Source: an uncultured Lachnospiraceae bacterium | Lineage (GTDB): Bacteria > Bacillota > Clostridia > Lachnospirales > Lachnospiraceae | Length of the DNA: 64,000 bases | Reading direction: 5' to 3' | NCBI GenBank assembly: GCA_910584965.1 | Contig: CAJUDZ010000012.1 | Location: 38,634 to 102,633 of the forward strand | Part shown: positions 44,223-53,294 of the stretch, piece by piece | Position numbering within the stretch: position 1 is the stretch's first letter | Layout of the letters: each line of letters starts with the position of its first letter | The notes under the pieces: model-generated | The model's database searches: none | What the model was told of the DNA's origin: nothing | Seen by the model: the letters and a program-made list of their open reading frames with translations, nothing else | Translations under genes and position numbers: made by a program

Positions 44223-44459
44223 ATGAAGACTTACAGACTGAATTTAAATTCGATTGAACGGGTGAAGGGATTTGTATCTGCGATCGGCAATATGGAAGGA
44301 TACTTTGATCTGGTTTCCGGCCGGTATGTGGTGGATGCCAAGTCCATCATGGGAATTTTTTCAATGGATCTGGCCAAAGAGGTGGAACTGCGGATACTGG
44401 AGACAAATGAAAAGATATCCGAAATTGAAAAAACGATCGAGCCGTATCTGATTCGGTAA
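44223..44459 (+). CDS. HPr-like protein lacking the active-site histidine
   Basis: A 78-residue protein with the HPr fold pattern. The region VDAKSIMGIFSMDLAKEVEL matches the HPr segment around regulatory Ser-46. At the place of the phosphoryl-accepting His-15 there is no His at all: the sequence contains none. Like Bacillus Crh it could be a regulatory, not a phosphotransfer, HPr. It is also possible it has another role, as carbon-control partners are not visible here. AGAAAGGATACGGAAG precedes the ATG. It is followed 36 nt later by sbcD. Confidence 0.75.
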   Translation: MKTYRLNLNSIERVKGFVSAIGNMEGYFDLVSGRYVVDAKSIMGIFSMDLAKEVELRILETNEKISEIEKTIEPYLIR

Positions 44460-44495
44460 TGTTTGACTGCAGGACGGAAGGAAAGTACAAAAGCT

Positions 44496-45635
44496 ATGAG
44501 ACTGCTGCATTTGGCTGATCTTCATCTGGGGAAACGGGTTCATGATTTTTCCATGCTGGAAGATCAGCGTTATATTTTAAACCGGATATTGGGAATCATT
44601 GAGGCAGAACGGGTGGACGGCGTCCTGGCCGCCGGGGATATTTATGATAAAACGGTGCCTTCCGCGGAGGCGGTACAGCTTTTTGATGATTTCATAACGG
44701 AAATTGCAGGAAGAAACATTCCTGTTTTTTTAATCGGCGGAAATCATGACTGTGCGGAACGGATTTCTTTCGGCGCAAAGCTGTTTGCAAAAAGCGGCGT
44801 TTATTTTGCAGGCGGCTATCGGGGACGGGTGGAACCCGTTACATGCCAGGATACATATGGAAAGCTGGATATTTACCTGCTTCCGTTTATCCGGCCGGTC
44901 CATGTTCGTCAGGCGTTTCCGGACCTTTCGGAAAAAATCGGTTCTTATCAGGAAGCCATGCAGGCCGTCCTTTCCCACATTGACTTGGACAGAGGACGGC
45001 GGAATATACTGGTGGCGCATCAGTTTGTGACCGGAGCGGTGCAGGGCGGGTCGGAGGAATTTCAGATAGGCGGCCTTGATAACGTGGATGCCTCATTGTT
45101 TGACGCCTTTGATTATGTGGCGCTCGGACACATTCACAGGCCGCAGAAGGTCGGAAGAGAGACGATGCGCTACGCCGGAACACCCCTTAAATATTCTTTT
45201 TCGGAAGCGGCGCACCAAAAGGCGGCGGTCATCGTGGAACTGCGGGAAAAAGGAGATATTGAAATACGGGAAATCCCGCTTTTACCGCTCAGGGATATGC
45301 GGAAGCTGCGCGGAACTTATGAAGAACTGACGAGGCGCAGCGTATATGAGAATACGAATACCGAAGATTATGTACAGATTACGCTGACCGACGAAACGGA
45401 TATTTTTGATGCGGTCGGGAAACTGCGCGTCATCTATCCGAATCTGATGAAGATGGAATACGATAACGGCAAAACCGGAAAAATGCCGGAAGGCGCTGCC
45501 GAAGAAGCCGCGGAGAGAACGCCGCTGTCTTATATGAAGGAACTGTTTTCCATGCAAAATGACAGATCCATGTCTTTGGCACAGGAACATTATCTGGAGA
45601 AGCTCGCCGGAACGGTATGGGAGGAGTTACTGTGA
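44496..45635 (+). CDS. sbcD: Exonuclease SbcD (nuclease subunit)
   Basis: Mre11-type Mn2+ nuclease that, with SbcC, opens DNA hairpins and processes palindromes and protein-blocked ends. The 379 residues contain the phosphoesterase motifs LHLADLHLGKR, AAGDIYDK, GGNHDC and the ALGHIHRPQ metal site. The frame is open 33 nt upstream, but ATG followed by RLLHLADLH is standard. Its last 4 nt overlap the sbcC start. The enzyme is of interest here because the window also contains a 180-bp palindrome. Confidence 0.96.
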   Translation: MRLLHLADLHLGKRVHDFSMLEDQRYILNRILGIIEAERVDGVLAAGDIYDKTVPSAEAVQLFDDFITEIAGRNIPVFLIGGNHDCAERISFGAKLFAKSGVYFAGGYRGRVEPVTCQDTYGKLDIYLLPFIRPVHVRQAFPDLSEKIGSYQEAMQAVLSHIDLDRGRRNILVAHQFVTGAVQGGSEEFQIGGLDNVDASLFDAFDYVALGHIHRPQKVGRETMRYAGTPLKYSFSEAAHQKAAVIVELREKGDIEIREIPLLPLRDMRKLRGTYEELTRRSVYENTNTEDYVQITLTDETDIFDAVGKLRVIYPNLMKMEYDNGKTGKMPEGAAEEAAERTPLSYMKELFSMQNDRSMSLAQEHYLEKLAGTVWEELL

Positions 45636-47959
45636 GACCGCTTATGCTGACATTATCGGCCTTTGGTCCTTACGCCGGGGAAGAAACAATTGACTTTACC
45701 CGGCTTGGCACCAGGGGCCTCTATTTAATAACGGGTGATACGGGTGCGGGAAAGACGACGATTTTCGACGCGGTTATTTTCGCCCTGTACGGAGAAGCGA
45801 GCGGAGAAGCGCGCGGCGCGGATATGCTTCGTTCCCAGTATGCTGCGGCGGAAACGCCGACGTTTGTCCGTATGGAATTTTCCTATCGCGGTGCAGTATA
45901 CCGGATTACACGAAATCCGGAGTACCGCCGGCCGGCCAGAAAAGGGAACGGCTATACCAGTCATAAGGCGGATGCGGAACTGATCTGCCCGGACGGACGC
46001 ATTGTCGTCAAAAACCGCGAAGTGACGAAGGCGGTAACGGCGCTTTTGGGACTCGATAAAAACCAGTTTACGCAGATCGCCATGATCGCGCAGGGAGACT
46101 TTCTGCGCCTTCTGTATGCCAGAACCGAAGAACGGAGTAAGATTTTCCGGGAAATTTTTCATACGAAGGCCTATCAGACCCTTCAGGAGCGATTGAAGAC
46201 GGAGGCCGGCGCCTTACGTCAGGAATATGAGGAACTGGAGCGGAGCATCGATCAGTACCTGGAAGGCGTGCTTTGCAGGGAGGAAGCCTTTGCGGAACGG
46301 ATGGAAAAAGTGCGGCAGAACCGGAGAGCGATTCCGGCCGAAGAAATTGCCGCGCTTCTCAACGGCCGGATTGCGGAGGAAGAAGAGCGGCTCGCGCATC
46401 TGCAAAGGCAGCTCGATGACTGTGAAAAGGAGCTGGAGCGGCTTCACCGGCTTATCGGACGGGCGGAGGAACGGAAAAAGCGAAAGGCGGAGTTTGAAGA
46501 AGTGAAAAAGCGGCTTGCCGGGCTTGGCCCTTCGCTTGATGCGCTGCGGGAGCAATACGGGGAGAAACAGCAGGCGTTTCAGGATTTTGAGAAAGAACGG
46601 CTAAGGCTCGATAAACGCTGCCGGGACTCTCTGGAACTATTGGAAAAGAAAGAAAAACAGGAGCAGTTTAAACGGCAGATCGAAAAGCTGAGGGAAGATG
46701 CGGCGGCGGGTGAAAACGCCTATAATCAGGCGGCGCTTCTCCACCGGAAGGCGAAGGAAAAATGCGACGGAATGGAACGGCGCTATCTGGACGAACAGGC
46801 TGGCATTCTCGCGAAACATCTGGAAGAAGGGGCGCCCTGCCCGGTCTGCGGCTCTCTCAGTCATCCGGACCCGGCAAAACCAAAGGAAGGCGCTCCTTCC
46901 AAAACGGCGCTGGAGCAGGCGAAACGGGACGTGGAGAAGGCCAATGCCGGCGTGCACAGGGCGAGCGAGGAAGCCGGCGCCCTGAAGGGAAGGCTGGAAA
47001 GTTTACTGGAGCAGTATCGGCTTATGCCCGCCATGAGCGAAGAGGAAGAAAAGGAAGCGGCGCTGCTTCGCTTTACGGGGAAAGAGGCTGCGGAAAAAGA
47101 ATGCCTGCAAAGGGAGCAGCAAAGCCTCCGAATGCAGAAAGCGCTGGCCGAAATGGAAAAAGAATACCGGAACAGGGAAAAAGAATACGAACGGTATCAG
47201 AATATGAAGGAAACGCTGGAAAAACAGCTTGAAGAAGAGGAAGAAAACCTCACGGAAGACCTGGATGCGAAGAGAAATATTCTGGCGGAAAAAAAGCAGC
47301 GTATCGCGGACGAATGGCAGGAGCTGTACCGATGCGTGAAGACCAATGCCGGAATTGCACGGGATGTGGAAAAACAGGGGAAGCGATGCAGGGCGGTGCA
47401 GGAAAAGTGGAATCTGGTCGGGGAACTGTCGGGAACGTTTAACGGCAATGTGACCGGAAAAGATAAGATTATGCTGGAAACTTATGTGCAGATGACCTAT
47501 TTCGACCGGATGATCAACCGGGCCAATACAAGATTTATGATGATGTCAAACGGCCAGTATGAATTAAAGCGTGCTGCGGCGGCCCAGAACATCAAAAGCC
47601 AGAGCGGCCTGGAACTGGATGTGGTCGATCATTACAACGGTACGGTACGGAGCGTAAAGACGCTGTCCGGCGGAGAAGCCTTTCTGGCGTCCCTTTCTAT
47701 GGCGCTCGGTCTGTCGGATGAAATTCAATCCGCAGCGGGCGGCATTGCGCTGGATACGATGTTTGTAGACGAGGGATTCGGCTATCTGGACGAGGATGCG
47801 CTGGACCAGGCCATCCGCACATTACAGAGGCTTGCGGAGGGCAACCGGCTGGTCGGCATTATTTCCCATGTCACGAGCCTGAAAGAAAAGATCGGAAAGC
47901 AGATTGTCGTTACCCGGAAAAAGAGCGGCGGGAGCAGCACCGTTATTTTGGAAGAATAG
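45632..47959 (+). CDS. sbcC: Exonuclease SbcC (ATPase subunit)
   Basis: Rad50-type ATPase partner of SbcD. It has 775 residues, with Walker A GDTGAGKTTIFDAVIFALYG near the N-terminus. Two long coiled-coil arms flank the zinc hook CPVCG near residue 402. The signature LSGGEAF lies near 679 and Walker B LDTMFVDEGFGYLDE follows. It is shorter than the E. coli protein (1048) because its arms are shorter, as in many Clostridia. The start is GTG after GGGAGGAG, within the GTGA overlap with sbcD, so translation is coupled. Confidence 0.95.
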   Translation: MRPLMLTLSAFGPYAGEETIDFTRLGTRGLYLITGDTGAGKTTIFDAVIFALYGEASGEARGADMLRSQYAAAETPTFVRMEFSYRGAVYRITRNPEYRRPARKGNGYTSHKADAELICPDGRIVVKNREVTKAVTALLGLDKNQFTQIAMIAQGDFLRLLYARTEERSKIFREIFHTKAYQTLQERLKTEAGALRQEYEELERSIDQYLEGVLCREEAFAERMEKVRQNRRAIPAEEIAALLNGRIAEEEERLAHLQRQLDDCEKELERLHRLIGRAEERKKRKAEFEEVKKRLAGLGPSLDALREQYGEKQQAFQDFEKERLRLDKRCRDSLELLEKKEKQEQFKRQIEKLREDAAAGENAYNQAALLHRKAKEKCDGMERRYLDEQAGILAKHLEEGAPCPVCGSLSHPDPAKPKEGAPSKTALEQAKRDVEKANAGVHRASEEAGALKGRLESLLEQYRLMPAMSEEEEKEAALLRFTGKEAAEKECLQREQQSLRMQKALAEMEKEYRNREKEYERYQNMKETLEKQLEEEEENLTEDLDAKRNILAEKKQRIADEWQELYRCVKTNAGIARDVEKQGKRCRAVQEKWNLVGELSGTFNGNVTGKDKIMLETYVQMTYFDRMINRANTRFMMMSNGQYELKRAAAAQNIKSQSGLELDVVDHYNGTVRSVKTLSGGEAFLASLSMALGLSDEIQSAAGGIALDTMFVDEGFGYLDEDALDQAIRTLQRLAEGNRLVGIISHVTSLKEKIGKQIVVTRKKSGGSSTVILEE

Positions 47960-47980
47960 GAAACGCATGGAGGATTCTTT

Positions 47981-48853
47981 ATGGAAAAGAAAATTGCGAT
48001 GAGGGTATCCCTCGTCAGTATTATCGTTAATCTGGTATTATCGCTGTTGAAACTGGCAGCGGGTATTGCGGCGTCTTCCGGCGCCATGATTTCCGACGCC
48101 GTGCATTCCGCATCCGATGTATTCAGTACATTTATCGTGATGATCGGGGTACAGATTTCCAGTAAACAGTCCGATGCGGATCACCAGTACGGGCACGAAA
48201 GGATGGAATGCGTCGCTTCCATTGTCCTCGCGGTCGTGCTGTGCATTACCGGCCTCGGAATCGGATACGGCGGGTTAAAGACCATATTCGGCGGCAATTA
48301 CGAAACGCTTGTTATCCCCGGAAGGCTTGCGCTTGCGGCAGCCGTTCTTTCCATCGTCGTAAAAGAATGGATGTTCTGGTATACGAGGGCCGCGGCCAGA
48401 AAAATCAACTCCGGCGCACTGATGGCGGATGCCTGGCATCACCGTTCGGATTCGCTTTCCTCCATCGGCGCTTTATTCGGTATTTTTGGCTCCCGGCTTG
48501 GGTATCCTGTTCTGGACAGCGCAGCGAGTGTTGTCATCAGCGTTTTCATCGTAAAAGCGGCCTATGATATTTTCAAAGATGCGGTCGATAAGATGGTGGA
48601 TAAAGCATGTGATGATGAAACCATACAGAAAATGCGGCAGATGATAGCGTCCCAGGACGGTGTGCTCGGAATCGATCTGCTCAGGACCCGTCTGTTCGGC
48701 AATAAAATTTATGTGGATATCGAAATTGCCGCAGACGGAACCCGTACATTGAACGAGACGCATGAAGTGGCCGAAAGCGTGCATCATAAAATGGAACGGA
48801 ATTTTCCCGATGTAAAGCACTGTATGGTGCATGTAAACCCGTATCGGGGATAA
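47981..48853 (+). CDS. Cation diffusion facilitator (CDF) metal exporter
   Basis: A 290-residue transporter of the CDF family, probably exporting Zn2+, Mn2+ or Fe2+. It has about six membrane spans. Metal-site motifs are SDAVHSASDVFSTF (helix 2) and MADAWHHRSDSLSSIGALFG (helix 5), giving the paired Asp/His residues. The C-terminal cytoplasmic domain ends in HCMVHVNPY. GGAGG lies 8 nt before the ATG. It follows sbcC closely and may be cotranscribed, but the function is unrelated. Confidence 0.92.
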   Translation: MEKKIAMRVSLVSIIVNLVLSLLKLAAGIAASSGAMISDAVHSASDVFSTFIVMIGVQISSKQSDADHQYGHERMECVASIVLAVVLCITGLGIGYGGLKTIFGGNYETLVIPGRLALAAAVLSIVVKEWMFWYTRAAARKINSGALMADAWHHRSDSLSSIGALFGIFGSRLGYPVLDSAASVVISVFIVKAAYDIFKDAVDKMVDKACDDETIQKMRQMIASQDGVLGIDLLRTRLFGNKIYVDIEIAADGTRTLNETHEVAESVHHKMERNFPDVKHCMVHVNPYRG

Positions 48854-48859
48854 AAATTT

Positions 48860-48888
48860 TTGCACAACCCATTTATTTGTGCTATATT
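48860..48888 (+). promoter_or_regulatory. Putative promoter for cardiolipin synthase gene
   Basis: TTGCAC, a 17-nt spacer and TATATT, 69 nt before the ATG. Confidence 0.55.
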
Positions 48889-48956
48889 ATCTAGTAAGTT
48901 CAGGGGAGCAGACGGAAAGAGGCAGGGTTTTCCCTGTTCGCTGAGGATATATTCGT

Positions 48957-50486
48957 ATGAGAAGAATATTGCATTTGGTTTTAAACAGAGTATTCATAAC
49001 GGGTGTAATTGTATTGCTTCAGGTTGTTTTTTTCATACTGGAGCTTTTCCGGTGGGCGAACCATTATGTGGAAATTGCGCTTGTACTGCGGATACTCAGC
49101 CTGCTGATCGTCCTTTATCTTGTCTGGAGGCCGAACAATCCGGCCGTGAAACTGGCCTGGATTGTGCCGATTCTGGTTTTTCCGCTGTTTGGAGGTATTT
49201 TGTACCTGGCTTTTGGACATGTTGTCATTTCCCGCAGTCTCCGGAACAGCATACGGAAGACGGAAGAACTGACTAAGAAAAATATGCCGGGAAATCAGGA
49301 TGTTTTGAGCAGAATCCGGAAAGAGAACCTGTCGGCTGCCAATCTGTGCGGATATCTGAACCGTTATTCGGGAACGGCGGTATGGGAGAATACGCAGACG
49401 GCTTATTTTGCGGACGGGCTTCCTTACTGGAAAAGGCTGCTGGAAGATCTGGAGAGGGCCGAGCGTTTTATTTTTCTGGAATATTTTATACTGGGCGAAG
49501 GAACAATGTGGGGAGAAGTACTTGCCATTCTGGAGAAAAAAGCGAAACAGGGGGTTGAAGTCAGGATAATCTATGATGATTTCGGCAGCGTATTACAGCT
49601 TCCCAAGCATTATGAACAGTTTATTGAGCAGAAGGGCATAAAATGTGTCGCTTTCAACAAGCTGATTCCGCTGATGGCGATCATTTTAAATAACAGAGAC
49701 CACCGGAAAATCGTGGTGATCGACGGAAAAATCGGTTACACGGGCGGCATTAATCTGGCCGATGAATATATCAATTATAAGACGCTGTACGGCCATTGGA
49801 AAGACGCGGGAATCCGTCTGGAAGGAGACGCGGTCTGGAACTTTACGGTGATGTTTTTGCAGATGTGGAATATATCCCGCGATACGGATGCGGATTACGG
49901 CCGTTATCGTTATTATTTTCCGGAGAAAATGCACGGAAAGGGCTATGTGCAGCCTTATGGCGATACGCCCTTCGACAATGAAACGGTCGGGGAAAATGTT
50001 TATCTGAACATGATCGGCTGTGCCAAAAGATATTTTTATGCTTTTACGCCTTACCTGATTACCGATAACGAGATGTGCACGGCGCTGAAGCTGGCGGCCA
50101 AAAGGGGAGTGGATGTGCGGATTGTGACGCCTGGTATTCCGGATAAAAAGATGACTTACTGGCTGACCCAGTCCAGCTATCAGAATCTGATCGAAGCGGG
50201 TGTGAAAATTTATCAGTATACGCCGGGGTTCATTCATTCCAAATGCGTGTTGTGCGACGATGAAACGGCGGCCGTCGGAACCATTAATTTTGATTACAGA
50301 AGTTTTTATCATCATTTTGAATGCGGTGTTTTACTTTACCGGGCGGATGCGGTTCAGGAGCTGAAAAAGGATATGGAAAATACCTTTGCGGAATCGGAAG
50401 AAATTACGTTGGAATGGTGCCGGAAGAAATTCATGAAGATGAATGTGATCGGGCCCTTCTTAAAATTATTTTCCCCCCTGTTCTGA
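48957..50486 (+). CDS. cls: Cardiolipin synthase (phospholipase D type)
   Basis: Joins two phosphatidylglycerols, or PG and another donor, to form cardiolipin. The 509-residue protein has two N-terminal membrane segments (about 10-32 and 38-58, with a third hydrophobic part near 62-82), then two PLD domains. Their HKD motifs are DHRKIVVIDGKIGYTGGIN (about 245) and HSKCVLCDDETAAVGTINFD (about 425). All catalytic residues are present. GAGG lies about 10 nt upstream of the ATG. An acyltransferase gene follows 54 nt later, forming a small lipid cluster. Confidence 0.95.
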   Translation: MRRILHLVLNRVFITGVIVLLQVVFFILELFRWANHYVEIALVLRILSLLIVLYLVWRPNNPAVKLAWIVPILVFPLFGGILYLAFGHVVISRSLRNSIRKTEELTKKNMPGNQDVLSRIRKENLSAANLCGYLNRYSGTAVWENTQTAYFADGLPYWKRLLEDLERAERFIFLEYFILGEGTMWGEVLAILEKKAKQGVEVRIIYDDFGSVLQLPKHYEQFIEQKGIKCVAFNKLIPLMAIILNNRDHRKIVVIDGKIGYTGGINLADEYINYKTLYGHWKDAGIRLEGDAVWNFTVMFLQMWNISRDTDADYGRYRYYFPEKMHGKGYVQPYGDTPFDNETVGENVYLNMIGCAKRYFYAFTPYLITDNEMCTALKLAAKRGVDVRIVTPGIPDKKMTYWLTQSSYQNLIEAGVKIYQYTPGFIHSKCVLCDDETAAVGTINFDYRSFYHHFECGVLLYRADAVQELKKDMENTFAESEEITLEWCRKKFMKMNVIGPFLKLFSPLF

Positions 50487-50540
50487 TAAAAACCGCGGGA
50501 GCGGTCCGGCGTGGTCTGTTTTAGAAAGAGAGAGTGTTTT

Positions 50541-51254
50541 ATGTTACGTTTTGTACAGGTGATTGTCCGTAATCTGCCGAGAATCTATATGATTCCCAAG
50601 ATGGCGTATATGGCCGCGCATCCGGAGAAATATTCGGAAGAGAAGTGCTATGAATATGCCAGACTTGCGGTCAGGCGGATGACAGGAGCCGGGCATATCC
50701 GGACACAGGGATACGGCATGGAAAATCTGCCAAAAGAGGGCGGGTATGTTATGTTCCCGAACCATCAGGGAAAATATGATGCGCTCGGCATTTTATATAC
50801 GCATAAAAAGCCCTGTACGATCGTAATCGACGACGCCAAATCTCATATGATTTTAACATCTCAGTTCATCGATATGATACGCGGGAAACGGCTGATGAAA
50901 GACGATGCGCGCCAGTCCGTCAGACTGATGAAAGAAATATCGGAAGAGGTTGCGGCAGGCAGAAGATATATTATTTTTCCGGAAGGCGGCTATGACCACA
51001 ATCACAACAGCGTGCGTGATTTTAAGGCGGGCTGCTTCAAATGCGCCATCCGCGTGAAGGCTCCGATTGTGCCGGTTGTTCTGATCGATTCCTATAAAGT
51101 GTTTGAAGAATGGTCTCTCAGGAAGATAACGACGCAGGTACACTATCTGCCGCCGTTTCGCTATGAGGAATATCGCGGCATGACGACAAAACAGGTATCC
51201 GATGTGGTGCATGACCGGATACAGAAATATATCGCACAGGTGGCCGGCGCATGA
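50541..51254 (+). CDS. 1-acyl-sn-glycerol-3-phosphate acyltransferase (PlsC-like)
   Basis: A 237-residue acyltransferase with NHQGKYDALG (HxxxxD block, with Gln-Gly before Lys) near residue 73 and FPEGGYDHNHN near 147, equivalent to FPEGT. Expected to add the second acyl chain during phosphatidic acid synthesis at the membrane. The hydrophobic N-terminal segment (MLRFVQVIVRN) may be peripheral. The frame extends 30 nt upstream, but ATG after AGAAAGAGAGAG is chosen. The gene follows cls; substrate assignment is by family only. Confidence 0.87.
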   Translation: MLRFVQVIVRNLPRIYMIPKMAYMAAHPEKYSEEKCYEYARLAVRRMTGAGHIRTQGYGMENLPKEGGYVMFPNHQGKYDALGILYTHKKPCTIVIDDAKSHMILTSQFIDMIRGKRLMKDDARQSVRLMKEISEEVAAGRRYIIFPEGGYDHNHNSVRDFKAGCFKCAIRVKAPIVPVVLIDSYKVFEEWSLRKITTQVHYLPPFRYEEYRGMTTKQVSDVVHDRIQKYIAQVAGA

Positions 51255-51256
51255 CG

Positions 51257-51295
51257 GAGACGGAATAAGAACTGAAAATCGCAGGCGGCCGTCTC
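51257..51295. terminator. Weak hairpin between convergent acyltransferase and tmcAL genes
   Basis: GAGACGG (51257-51263) pairs with CCGTCTC (51289-51295); a T5 run lies a few nt further on the plus strand. The long loop makes it a doubtful terminator. Confidence 0.35.
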
Positions 51296-51305
51296 ATTGA
51301 AGTTT

Positions 51306-52544
51306 TTACAGAACGATTATCTGCTTTTCGTATTCGGTGCGGAATCCCCTGTGGTATTTATGTTCCGCGGCCAGGGCGTAGATGTGGTCCGCCCGGATGT
51401 CCTGCAGAAACATCCGCATACCGTTTTCGCTTTGTATGCGGCGCTTTGCTTCCGCCGGCCTGGAAATGAGCGGAAGAGACGCGTTTTTTTTCATGGCGGC
51501 CATGAGCGGGGAAGCCGTTTTGCGAAAGCCTAGAATCCTTCCGTAATATACATAATCCTCTGCGCGGAAGATATCCATGTCTGCCTGATAAATATTTAAC
51601 AGGATATGCAGCAGGGCACGGGATACCCTCGTGTAGGTAAGATTTTTTGTTTTCACTTTTTCACAGAACGAAGAAAAGTCAGCACAGGCGGGCAGAAATT
51701 TGTGAAGCCGGTCGGAAAGGCCGCTGTCGATATCAAAATAGACGCTGAAATCCTTTTCCTGTTCCAGCACCAGTTTGTAGGAGAGCAGCGTCGAAAAATC
51801 TTCGGGGAGGAGCGGAAAGCTGTTTTGAAACTCCCGTTCCATAAGTTCGTAAGCGGCGGCCGGAATCTGCTCCTTCACAGAGCGGATGCCGTTTTTGCAG
51901 GAAATGGCCTCGCGAACGGCCAGCGCCGAACAGTACGGGCCGTCCAGCGTTTTGTCGTGATAGCCGGAACCGGTGCGTTTTACCGTATAGGGAATCATCG
52001 GGCTGTTTCTTTTTTTCAGCGCTTTCAGGTATTCCACGGCCAGAATATTATTCGGGGATTTTAACAGGGAAAGCGGCTGTTCCGGTTTGGGTGAGAGCAT
52101 ATGAAGGGCGTCGGTCCTTGCCTGCGGATAGGAAGCGCCCTCTTTTAACCGTTCTTTCAGAAGACGTTTGAACGATTCGTCTTCCGTAAGAAACGTATCG
52201 GCCAGATTCGACAGAACACCGATGTCGCCGCACTCGCTTCCAAAGCACAGAAAATCGACGACGCCCAGTCTGTCCAGGAGCGCGGCGGCGCCGGAAGCGA
52301 AATATTCCGCGCTGGCGGCCGAATAGTGGACGGGAAGTTCGATGACGGCGTCTGCGCCGCATAAAAGGGCGGCTTCCGCGCGCAGCGATTTGTCCATGAC
52401 GGCCGGAAGGCCGCGCTGTACGAAATTGCCGCTCATCACGACGACCGCATAATCCGCGCCTGTAAGCTCCTTTGCTTTTGCAAGCTGCCAGGCGTGGCCG
52501 TTATGGAAGGGATTGTATTCTGCGATAATGCCGACGGTTTTCAT
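51306..52544 (-). CDS. tmcAL: tRNA(Met) cytidine acetate ligase
   Basis: Makes N4-acetylcytidine at the wobble base of elongator tRNA-Met from acetate and ATP. The 412-residue protein begins KTVGIIAEYNPFHNGHAWQL, with the nucleotidyltransferase HxGH motif. VVVMSGNFVQRGLPAVMDK follows, as in YlbM/TmcAL. A longer frame would run 198 nt further upstream through the palindrome, but the ATG 8 nt after AGGAGGAA is right. The mRNA leader must contain the 180-bp palindrome, which ends only 1 nt from the ribosome binding site. Confidence 0.95.
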   Translation of the reverse strand: MKTVGIIAEYNPFHNGHAWQLAKAKELTGADYAVVVMSGNFVQRGLPAVMDKSLRAEAALLCGADAVIELPVHYSAASAEYFASGAAALLDRLGVVDFLCFGSECGDIGVLSNLADTFLTEDESFKRLLKERLKEGASYPQARTDALHMLSPKPEQPLSLLKSPNNILAVEYLKALKKRNSPMIPYTVKRTGSGYHDKTLDGPYCSALAVREAISCKNGIRSVKEQIPAAAYELMEREFQNSFPLLPEDFSTLLSYKLVLEQEKDFSVYFDIDSGLSDRLHKFLPACADFSSFCEKVKTKNLTYTRVSRALLHILLNIYQADMDIFRAEDYVYYGRILGFRKTASPLMAAMKKNASLPLISRPAEAKRRIQSENGMRMFLQDIRADHIYALAAEHKYHRGFRTEYEKQIIVL

Positions 52545-52560
52545 AGGGAAGGTTCCTCCT

Positions 52561-52740
52561 GTTACGGAGCCGGGACGCCGGGCGGAGCATCGTTCTCTTT
52601 GGAGGCACGCTTCCGCTTCGCCAAAGAATGCAGCGGTGCTAAGCTCAAATGCAGCAAGCTGCCTTTTCGCCAAGTACCGGCATTCTTTCCAGAGCCTCCG
52701 CCAGAGAACGATGCTCCGCCCGGCATCCCGGCTCCGTAAC
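52561..52740. repeat. 180-bp near-perfect palindrome (hairpin element)
   Basis: The element begins GTTACGGAGCCGGGA (52561-52575) and ends TCCCGGCTCCGTAAC (52726-52740). The outer arms 52561-52606 and 52694-52740 match over about 46 bp with one mismatch and a small irregularity near the inner end. Inner parts continue imperfectly (AAAGAATGC with GCATTCTTT) to a GCAGC-AA-GCTGC tip near 52656. It is GC-rich beside AT-rich flanks. I see no target duplication. It could be a MITE-like element, a REP-type repeat or an RNA control structure for tmcAL. Confidence 0.9.
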
Positions 52741-52800
52741 ATTTTCTGATACTTTTATAATATTTTTAGTGTAACATGAAAAACAAATGAAAAATAGTAG

Positions 52801-52828
52801 TTGACTGATATCCAGAATGTGGTATAAT
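52801..52828 (+). promoter_or_regulatory. Promoter for rpsU
   Basis: TTGACT and a perfect TATAAT with a 16-nt spacer. The leader to rpsU is about 90 nt. Confidence 0.7.
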
Positions 52829-52921
52829 TTATGTGTGTGTAGACACATAATGCACGGTTGTGCGCAAATAACCCAATCAGTCATGTTACTAGTTAGGGAC
52901 TGAAGGGAGGTCAGGTGTGGA

Positions 52922-53098
52922 ATGTCGAACGTAATTGTAAAAGAAAACGAGACTTTAGACAGCGCATTGCGTCGTTTTAAGAGAAGCTGCGCAAAAGCAG
53001 GGATTCAGCAGGAGATTCGTAAGAGAGAGCATTACGAGAAACCCAGCGTAAGACGCAAGAAAAAGTCCGAGGCAGCAAGAAAACGCAAATACAACTAG
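52922..53098 (+). CDS. rpsU: 30S ribosomal protein S21
   Basis: A 58-residue protein starting SNVIVKENETLDSALRRFKR and ending in a run of Arg/Lys (VRRKKKSEAARKRKYN), the S21 pattern. It binds near the anti-Shine-Dalgarno region of 16S rRNA and aids initiation. AAGGGAGG precedes the ATG by 11 nt. It has its own promoter and terminator. The gene is easily missed because it is so short. Confidence 0.97.
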   Translation: MSNVIVKENETLDSALRRFKRSCAKAGIQQEIRKREHYEKPSVRRKKKSEAARKRKYN

Positions 53099-53114
53099 TC
53101 ATAGTATGTAGAAC

Positions 53115-53143
53115 AAATCCCTGATTTTATCAGGGATTTTGTT
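53115..53143 (+). terminator. Terminator after rpsU
   Basis: AAATCCCTGA (53115-53124) pairs with TCAGGGATTT (53130-53139), then TG and TT. Confidence 0.75.
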
Positions 53144-53180
53144 ATTCCGTAAAAAATTGCCGCAGCATGGAGCTGTTTTG

Positions 53181-53203
53181 AAACCGCCGCCGGGCGGCGG
53201 TTT
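53181..53203. other. GC-rich hairpin before the first dac gene
   Basis: AAACCGCCGC pairs with GCGGCGGTTT around a 3-nt loop, with no T tract. Its core GCCGCCGGGCG also forms the loop side of the hairpin at 33487-33510. Confidence 0.5.
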
Positions 53204-53233
53204 GCTGTGTCGGGAATTTTTCACGGGATTCTT

Positions 53234-53262
53234 CTGACATACATTTTCGTTTTTCCTAATAC
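53234..53262 (+). promoter_or_regulatory. Possible promoter for the first dac gene
   Basis: CTGACA, a 17-nt spacer and TAATAC, about 33 nt before the start codon. The -10 match is moderate. Confidence 0.35.
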
Positions 53263-53294
53263 TTATATTATAGAGGAATATGCGGGAGAGATGT

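Noticed and set aside
52494..52884. Several short frames on both strands across the palindrome
   Set aside because: They look alike because the palindrome reads similarly on both strands; none has a ribosome binding site or conserved motif.
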